DNA of 10,276 nucleotides from assembly GCA_947589655.1 (NCBI GenBank), contig CANQCE010000027.1:1-10276 (forward strand). The letters run 5' to 3'. Positions within the stretch are counted from its first letter, which is position 1, and every line of letters begins with the position of its first letter. Position numbers and translations under genes: made by a program. The notes below the pieces were generated by a model that saw only the letters and a program-made list of their open reading frames with translations, did no database searches and had not been told where the DNA came from. The DNA comes from an uncultured Clostridia bacterium (GTDB lineage Bacteria; Bacillota; Clostridia; Christensenellales; UBA1242). Shown one piece after another: positions 5,928-10,276 of this stretch.

Positions 5928-6467
5928 TTACAGTTCTTCCACAATAATGTTGTCGTTGGTGTAAACGCAAATTTCGCTGGCTATTTTAAGCGATTTGTAT
6001 GCAATATCTTTTGCGCTGTCTTTGGTGTTCTGCACCAGTGCTCTTGCCGCTGCCAAGGCATAGTTTCCGCCAGAGCCAATGGCACAAATGCCGTCTTGAG
6101 GTTCAATCACCTCGCCAGTGCCAGAAAGTATTAAAATTTGGTTTTTGTCAGCAACAATCATCATGGCATCAAGTTGCCTTGCCGCTTTGTCTTCACGCCA
6201 AGTTTGTGCAAGTTCCACAGCGCTGCGCATTAGGTTGCCAGCATATTTATTTAGCATCCCTTCAAACCTTTCGCTTAATGAAAATGCATCTGCAACAGAG
6301 CCAGCAAAACCCACAACAACATTGTTGTTATAAATTCTTCTAACCTTTCTTGCATTGTTTTTAAAGATAATGCTATTTGACATTGTAACTTGTCCATCAC
6401 CTGCAACCGCAATTTTATTGTTGCGTTTAACTGCACAAATTGTTGTGCCTCTAAATAAATTTTCCAT
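5928..6467 (-). CDS. hslV: ATP-dependent protease proteolytic subunit HslV (ClpQ), 179 aa
   Basis: This is the peptidase of the HslUV complex, a proteasome-beta-like N-terminal hydrolase forming a double hexamer. GTTICAVKR places the catalytic threonine at T8, exposed after removal of a short propeptide (MENLFRG). GDGQVT is at 23-28, NARKVRR with the catalytic-site lysine K41 at 38-44, and IGSGGNYALAAARAL at 130-144. Two ATGs have good ribosome binding sites: 6467 (AGGAG at 5 nt) and, in frame eight codons earlier, 6491 (AGGAG at 6 nt). I chose 6467 because it gives the usual short N-terminus; the longer form would have 187 residues. The stop overlaps the hslU ribosome binding site, implying coupling. 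It follows rbgA closely. Confidence 0.96.
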   Translation of the reverse strand: MENLFRGTTICAVKRNNKIAVAGDGQVTMSNSIIFKNNARKVRRIYNNNVVVGFAGSVADAFSLSERFEGMLNKYAGNLMRSAVELAQTWREDKAARQLDAMMIVADKNQILILSGTGEVIEPQDGICAIGSGGNYALAAARALVQNTKDSAKDIAYKSLKIASEICVYTNDNIIVEEL

Positions 6468-6505
6468 ATTCTCTCCTTTATCGTTCTGCATAAATTACTC
6501 CTGAT

Positions 6506-7318
6506 TTAATCTAATGTTATCTTGCCTAAACGGCCTTTGCGAAAATCGTCTATAAGCATTCTTCCAGCGCGTTCAATGTCTAATTCGCCGCCGTTTTGAA
6601 CATATTTTCGCACTTTTGCAATATCTTCCAGATTTTTGGCGCCTGAATATCTGTTTGCAATAACATCTGGCTTGATTTCTTGCAGTAATTCCAAGAACTG
6701 AGTGCCAAGTTCCACAAAGTCCAAAAGTTCGTCACGCACACTGCCAACATATGCAAGTTTCTTTGCCACCTCTTGATTTTCTATGTTTGGATATAGCGTT
6801 CCGGGGGTGTCATAAATTTCAATGCAATCGCCCACCGACAGCCATTGCCCACGCATCGTTACGCCAGCACGGTTGCCAGTGAGAGTTTTTGCCTTTCGGC
6901 AAAGATTATTCACTAAAGTGCTTTTTCCGCAATTCGGTATGCCAACAACCATGGTGCGCACAGTTGCTTTAACGCCTTTTCGCTGGTATTTTTCAATTTT
7001 ATCCGCCGCCAGTTGTTTGATTTTTGATAGCACAACCTCACTTTTGCCAGATAATGTGCTGTTGTAAAGTAAAAAAGCGCTTTTTGCATTTTGAATTTTT
7101 GGCAGCAGAGCCCTCACGCGAGCCTCATCTGCCATATCAATTTTGTTTACAACATAAAGCACTGGTTTGTTTTGCGTAAGGCTGTCCAGGCTTGGGTTGA
7201 AGGAAGAAATTGGTATGCGTGCGTCAAGAACATACGTGACAACATCCACTTTTTTAAGTTGCTCACTTATGTCCTTTAAAGCTTTATTCATATGCCCAGG
7301 AAACCAATTTATTTTCAA
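6506..7318 (-). CDS. rbgA: Ribosome biogenesis GTPase RbgA (YlqF), circularly permuted, TTG start
   Basis: RbgA is an essential late 50S assembly GTPase in Bacillus. The motif order is permuted: G4 NKID (58-61) comes first, then G1 GIPNCGKS (126-133), G2 T154 and G3 DTPG (170-173). The family N-terminus INWFPGHMNKA and C-terminus DFRKGRLGKITLD are both present. The start is unclear: the frame extends to an ATG at 7354 and a TTG at 7372, neither with a good ribosome binding site. TTG 7318 is preceded by GAGGAGGAG (7330-7322) and gives MKINWFPGHM, the standard beginning, so I used it (270 aa). The gene follows a terminator and a structured spacer, so it probably has its own promoter or regulated read-through, and it leads the hslV-hslU unit. 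Confidence 0.94.
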   Translation of the reverse strand: MKINWFPGHMNKALKDISEQLKKVDVVTYVLDARIPISSFNPSLDSLTQNKPVLYVVNKIDMADEARVRALLPKIQNAKSAFLLYNSTLSGKSEVVLSKIKQLAADKIEKYQRKGVKATVRTMVVGIPNCGKSTLVNNLCRKAKTLTGNRAGVTMRGQWLSVGDCIEIYDTPGTLYPNIENQEVAKKLAYVGSVRDELLDFVELGTQFLELLQEIKPDVIANRYSGAKNLEDIAKVRKYVQNGGELDIERAGRMLIDDFRKGRLGKITLD

Positions 7319-7392
7319 AAACTCCTCCTCGTCACAAACTGCACTCTTGCTCATTTTTGCCCAAAAGGTCAAAAAGTATCACTTTAACGCTT

Positions 7393-7443
7393 GGTTATTC
7401 CTCTCCCCAAAAAGTGTCAAGCACTTTCGGGGACCCTATAACC
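7393..7443 (-). ncRNA. Structured RNA element in the rbgA leader, identity unknown
   Basis: On the minus strand GGTTAT (7443-7438) pairs perfectly with ATAACC (7398-7393). Inside, after an asymmetric internal loop (AGGGT opposite AGAGGA), CCCC (7432-7429) pairs with GGGG (7408-7405) and AAAGTG (7427-7422) with CACTTT (7416-7411). The apical loop is CTTGA. No T-run follows, so it is not a plain terminator. It lies between the trmD terminator and rbgA. I considered the guanidine-I (ykkC) riboswitch because of the AGGGT and GAGAGG strings, but its second conserved domain is not visible. Confidence 0.4.
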
Positions 7444-7453
7444 TATTTTGATT

Positions 7454-7497
7454 AAAAACACATATTGTGGTATTATGCATTGCATATTACACAATAT
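7454..7497 (-). terminator. Intrinsic terminator directly after trmD
   Basis: Starting at the base after the trmD TAG, ATATTGTG (7497-7490) pairs with CACAATAT (7469-7462). The stem continues, with one bulge and one mismatch, through TATGCA/TGCATA to a tiny loop. GTG and TTTTT (7458-7454) follow. The stem is long but AT-rich, so termination may be partial. It marks the likely end of the ffh-rpsP-khpA-rimM-trmD transcript. Confidence 0.65.
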
Positions 7498-8247
7498 CTA
7501 GTTAAGTAAATCTTTTCTTAACTTTTTTGTGCGTTTCAGCCTTTCTGCCTGACGCCACTTTTCAACCTCTTGATGATTGCCAGAAACCAAAACTTCTGGC
7601 ACCGACAACCCCTCAAAAACCTGCGGCCGCGTGTATTGCGGTTCTTCCAAAAGTCCGCTTGAAAAACTTTCGCTGGTAAGGCTGTCAGCAGAGATAACCC
7701 CATCAACAAAACGTGCAAGGGTGTCGATAATCACCATACTAGGCAGTTCGCCACCTGTAAGCACATAGTCCCCAATGGAGATTTGTTCAATAGGCAGAAG
7801 TTGAAACAGCCTATCGTCCACACCCTCGTAATGCCCACAAATGAAAACTAAATGCTCAATTTTGGACAATTCTTCCGCCATTTTGGCTTTAAAAACCTTG
7901 CCTACTGGCGCAGGAAAAATGATTTTTGTCGAAAAAGACTTTTGCAAATCCTTTCGCCTGCTTGCTCTTTTGCCGTCTTCGGTGGATGCTGCTTGCTGCC
8001 TTAAAAAGTTAAACTCGTCTTGGCTTAGCACTGATTTTATGGCATCATAGATGGGTTGGATGGTCATCAACATCCCAGCGCCGCCGCCAAATGGCGCATC
8101 GTCACATTTTTTGTGCTTATCTTTGGAAAAATCCCTTATGTTAACAAGGTTAATTGCAAGTTTTCCGCTTTCAACTGCCCTGCCAATTATGCTGGTTTTT
8201 AGCGGTGCAAAACTTTCAGGAAAGAGCGTTAAAATGTCAATCTTCAT
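7498..8247 (-). CDS. trmD: tRNA (guanine-N1)-methyltransferase TrmD, 249 aa
   Basis: TrmD methylates G37 of tRNAs with G36, preventing +1 frameshifting. It is a SPOUT dimer with a trefoil-knot SAM site. The start ATG 8247 overlaps the end of rimM by 11 nt and gives the family N-terminus KIDILTLFPESF. The frame is open farther upstream but inside rimM. Motifs: DDAPFGGGAGMLM (49-61), ICGHYEGVD (136-144), SIGDYVLTGGELPSM (157-171) and EEPQYTRP (201-208). R179 aligns with the catalytic Arg154 of E. coli. Oddities: an extra segment of about 30 residues at 74-107; PAPVG (112-116) where most members have SPQG; and by eye E193 (TSESF) stands where E. coli has Asp169. Expected rplS does not follow. 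Confidence 0.95.
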   Translation of the reverse strand: MKIDILTLFPESFAPLKTSIIGRAVESGKLAINLVNIRDFSKDKHKKCDDAPFGGGAGMLMTIQPIYDAIKSVLSQDEFNFLRQQAASTEDGKRASRRKDLQKSFSTKIIFPAPVGKVFKAKMAEELSKIEHLVFICGHYEGVDDRLFQLLPIEQISIGDYVLTGGELPSMVIIDTLARFVDGVISADSLTSESFSSGLLEEPQYTRPQVFEGLSVPEVLVSGNHQEVEKWRQAERLKRTKKLRKDLLN

Positions 8248-8737
8248 GTTCCACCTTCGCCCCATTAAATTCACTGCGCAAAACGAACAGGCGCTCGCCA
8301 TCACTTTTGAAAATCTCTTTGCGGAAAGGCACATCATACATGATGCCGTCTTCTTTTATGATTAAAATATCGTCAAAGCCATAGTTAGTCACGCTCATAA
8401 TCTGCCCCACAAGTTCCCCATTTTCATCATAAAGCACGCTGCCGACCAGTTCTTCAATTAAAAAATCGTCAACTGCAAGATTTTTAAACTCCTCTTTTGT
8501 GATATACACAAACTTGTTACGATATTTTTCGGCAGTATTGCGGTCAGGAATTTCACAAAAACTTACATAGCCGTAGCCAAGCCTAAACGATGCTGACTTG
8601 ATTTTAAACGGCTCTTTTTCCACAAAAAGTTGATGTTTTCCATTAAAAATCGCAGGGATAACAATGGAAGGCAAAATTTTCACCTCCCCTTTTATTCCCT
8701 GCGGTTTAATGATTTTTCCTACGCAAACAAATTCCAC
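8237..8737 (-). CDS. rimM: 16S rRNA processing protein RimM, 166 aa, GTG start
   Basis: RimM assists maturation of the 30S head, binding near ribosomal protein S19. The N-terminal domain begins VCVGKIIKPQGIKGEVK (4-20), the standard opening. A PRC-barrel domain follows (about 94-160) with the conserved YGFDDIL (119-125) and DVPF (135-138). Length is typical. The start is GTG 8737, eight bases after a GAGG site and three bases after the khpA stop. An ATG at 8742-8740 is out of frame. The last codons overlap the trmD start by 11 nt, so the two are translationally coupled. The order rpsP-khpA-rimM-trmD is standard in Bacillota. Confidence 0.95.
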   Translation of the reverse strand: MEFVCVGKIIKPQGIKGEVKILPSIVIPAIFNGKHQLFVEKEPFKIKSASFRLGYGYVSFCEIPDRNTAEKYRNKFVYITKEEFKNLAVDDFLIEELVGSVLYDENGELVGQIMSVTNYGFDDILIIKEDGIMYDVPFRKEIFKSDGERLFVLRSEFNGAKVEHED

Positions 8738-8740
8738 GCA

Positions 8741-8971
8741 TTAGTCCTCAAATTTCACAAAAACTTTTTTATGAAGTTTTGCAGTTACGGATTTCATGAT
8801 ATTTCGCACGCTGCTGGCGGTTTTGCCGTTCTTGCCAATCACCTTCCCAATGTCGTTTTGGGCAACTCTAACACGGAATGTGATGCTTTTTTCATCTTCT
8901 TCTTTCTCCACTTGCACAGCGGACTTTTCTTCCACCAAGTTTTCGATAAGAAATTTCAACAGTTCTTCCAT
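8741..8971 (-). CDS. khpA: KH-domain RNA-binding protein KhpA (YlqC), 76 aa
   Basis: This small single-KH-domain protein pairs with KhpB/EloR in several Gram-positives and binds RNA, affecting cell elongation and sRNA or mRNA stability. The GxxG loop is GKNG (46-49) within NDIGKVIGKNGKTASSVR, and the rest fits one type II KH fold. Length matches the family (about 75-80). The ATG has AAGGAG 5 nt upstream. It sits 9 nt downstream of rpsP and 3 nt ahead of rimM, its usual place. Assignment rests on motif and context, both clear. Confidence 0.94.
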   Translation of the reverse strand: MEELLKFLIENLVEEKSAVQVEKEEDEKSITFRVRVAQNDIGKVIGKNGKTASSVRNIMKSVTAKLHKKVFVKFED

Positions 8972-8980
8972 GTTTTCTCC

Positions 8981-9238
8981 TTATTTGTTTTCTGGTTTGA
9001 TAGCGCCGCTCTTAACCAAAATTGATTTAGCGGTTTCAGTTGGAGTTGCACCGTTCTTAAGCCATTTTGCAGCCTTTTCGTTGTCAATTTTAATTTCCGC
9101 TGGGTTTGTGAGTGGATTGTAAGTTCCCAAAAGGTCAATGTATTTGCCATCTCTTGGGCTTCTTGCATCAGCCACAACAACACGATAGAAAGGTGATTTT
9201 TTGTCTCCCATTCTTGTAAGTCTGATTTTAACTGCCAT
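8981..9238 (-). CDS. rpsP: 30S ribosomal protein S16, 85 aa
   Basis: S16 is a primary small-subunit assembly protein that binds the 5' domain of 16S rRNA. The N-terminus AVKIRLTRMGDKKSPFYRVV and the segments ADARSPRDGKYIDLLGTYNP and NGATPTETAKSIL are hallmark stretches. Length is normal. The ATG is preceded by AGGAG at 8 nt. The 106-bp gap to ffh (9239-9344) is AT-rich and shows no convincing terminator, so co-transcription with ffh is likely. It holds TATATA-like strings and two copies of ATCAAAACT (9296-9304, 9320-9328), but no promoter I can defend. Confidence 0.98.
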   Translation of the reverse strand: MAVKIRLTRMGDKKSPFYRVVVADARSPRDGKYIDLLGTYNPLTNPAEIKIDNEKAAKWLKNGATPTETAKSILVKSGAIKPENK

Positions 9239-9344
9239 TTTCTTTTCTCCTTTTTTTAATTTCTTTGGTTTGCAAATCTCTTTGCATATATATAAATCAA
9301 AACTTTCGCTTTGAAATATATCAAAACTAATTTAAACGCCCTTG

Positions 9345-10276
9345 TTAGAACATTCCGCGGAATCCGCGCTTGCCTTTCAGCATTTTCATCATCTCTTTTG
9401 ATTGCTCAAACTGCTTTAAAAGAGTGTTCACTTGCTGAATGCTTGTTCCGCTGCCTTCCGCAATACGCTTTCTGCGGCTTGCCTTGATTATGTCTGGGTT
9501 CAAGCGTTCTTCTTTTGTCATACTTTGGATAATTGCTTTGTTAACTTCAAGTTGCTTTTCGTCAATGTCCACGCCTTTCATTTTGGAAGAAAGCCCCGGT
9601 ATCATGCTGATAATATCTTTTAGGCTGCCCATTTTTTTTAGGCTTTCCATCTGCGAAAGGTAGTCCTCAAAGGTGAAGGAGTTCTCTCGCAGTTTTGCCT
9701 CCATTTTTTTTGCTTCTTCTTCTGTTACTGCCTCTTGCGCCTTTTCTATAAGCGAAAGCACATCCCCCATGCCCAAAATTCTGCTGGCTATGCGGTCTGG
9801 ATAAAACGGCTCAATGTCGCCAATCTTTTCGCCCACGCCAGAGAACTTGATAGGCTTGCCTGTGATGGCCTTAATTGAAAGTGCTGCACCGCCGCGCGTG
9901 TCGCCGTCAAGTTTGGTAAGCACAACCCCAGAAATGTCAAGGTCATTGTTAAAACTTTCGGCAATTGTCACCGCATCTTGACCTGTCATGGCATCCACAA
10001 CAAGCAAAATCTCGTGCGGCTTTACCTCTTTTTTGATTTCTTTAAGTTCATCCATGAGTTCTTGATTGATATGAAGCCTGCCGGCAGTATCAATTATCAC
10101 GGTGTCAAAGCCTTGCTTTTTGGCGTGTTCAAGCGCCTGCTTTGCAGTTTTCACAGGGCTTTGCGTGCCACGCTCAAACACTTCTGCGCCGGCAGTTTTG
10201 CCAACAACTTGCAACTGATTAATTGCCGCCGGACGATAGATATCGCAAGCCACAAGCAGCGGCTTGCGATATCTAT
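9345..10276 (-). CDS. ffh: Signal recognition particle protein Ffh, C-terminal two thirds (5' truncated)
   Basis: Ffh is the SRP54 homologue that binds SRP RNA and the signal sequences of nascent membrane proteins, then docks with FtsY. Missing are the N domain and P-loop. Numbered from the GTG codon at 10253 (internal, not a start): ACDIYRPAAINQL (2-14), G3 DTAGRL (55-60), VDAMTGQDAV (87-96), G4 TKLDGDTRGG (113-122), and GVGEKIGDIEPF (139-150) closing the GTPase. The Met-rich M domain follows, with the SRP-RNA motif SRRKRIAEGSGT (259-270) and the VNTLLKQF helix. The C-terminus is short (GFRGMF). The outermost codons (10274-10266, reading R-Y-R) do not match the Gly/Lys-rich residues usual before KPLLVA and fall in a perfect inverted repeat ending at the last base, so they may be artefactual. 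Confidence 0.96.
   Translation of the reverse strand, partial: RYRKPLLVACDIYRPAAINQLQVVGKTAGAEVFERGTQSPVKTAKQALEHAKKQGFDTVIIDTAGRLHINQELMDELKEIKKEVKPHEILLVVDAMTGQDAVTIAESFNNDLDISGVVLTKLDGDTRGGAALSIKAITGKPIKFSGVGEKIGDIEPFYPDRIASRILGMGDVLSLIEKAQEAVTEEEAKKMEAKLRENSFTFEDYLSQMESLKKMGSLKDIISMIPGLSSKMKGVDIDEKQLEVNKAIIQSMTKEERLNPDIIKASRRKRIAEGSGTSIQQVNTLLKQFEQSKEMMKMLKGKRGFRGMF
10236..10276. repeat. Perfect 16-bp inverted repeat ending at the last base of the window
   Basis: ATAGATATCGCAAGCC (10236-10251) and its exact reverse complement (10261-10276) flank a 9-nt spacer. The inner arm encodes the conserved ACDIYR of Ffh, so the outer arm is the likelier copy. Such an arm at a sequence end is typical of a fold-back chimera or an assembly break, though a natural palindrome cannot be excluded. 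Confidence 0.8.

Noticed and set aside
7393..7443. Guanidine-I (ykkC) riboswitch upstream of rbgA
   Set aside because: Only short strings (AGGGT, GAGAGG) resemble it. The second conserved domain with the ACGG-type motif is absent, and rbgA is not a known target.
9296..9328. Two direct copies of ATCAAAACT, 24 bp apart, between rpsP and ffh
   Set aside because: Short AT-rich strings in an AT-rich gap, with no clear promoter boxes around them; chance is an adequate explanation.

Overview
The window looks like a low-GC Gram-positive chromosome (Bacillota, probably an uncultured Clostridia- or Bacilli-like lineage). It carries the block ffh-rpsP-khpA-rimM-trmD-rbgA in the order usual for that phylum. 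Shine-Dalgarno sites are strong, start codons include GTG and TTG, and spacers are AT-rich with sigma-A-type promoters. No mobile element, CRISPR array, tRNA or rRNA gene was seen, and almost every gene is a recognisable housekeeping gene.

Layout. Bases 1-717 (+) hold the C-terminal part of queuine tRNA-ribosyltransferase (tgt). An AT-rich spacer of about 700 bp follows, with a tgt terminator (850-900), a minus-strand terminator (1194-1232) and traces of a possible frame-disrupted minus-strand ORF. Everything from 1427 to the right end reads on the minus strand. In transcription order from the right these are: ffh (truncated by the window end), rpsP, khpA, rimM, trmD, a terminator (7454-7497), a structured spacer, rbgA, hslV, hslU, a spacer with two alternative hairpins, tcdA, trxA, a strong promoter with palindromes, iscS, iscU, a clear terminator (1730-1776), and an unrecognised 67-residue protein with its own promoter.

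Function. The right-hand block serves co-translational protein targeting (Ffh), the small ribosomal subunit (S16, RimM), RNA binding (KhpA), tRNA m1G37 methylation (TrmD) and 50S maturation (RbgA). HslV and HslU form an ATP-dependent protease. TcdA (cyclic t6A37 formation), thioredoxin, the cysteine desulfurase and its scaffold form a sulfur and tRNA-modification neighbourhood. With tgt and trmD, tRNA modification is a recurring theme, although these genes lie in separate transcription units.

Most worth a second look: a perfect 16-bp inverted repeat ending exactly at the last base, inside ffh and probably a fold-back artefact; the iscS promoter framed by two perfect palindromes; mutually exclusive hairpins between hslU and tcdA; a structured element upstream of rbgA where rplS would normally lie; an insertion in TrmD; and the unrecognised small protein. 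I see no convincing new multi-gene system.
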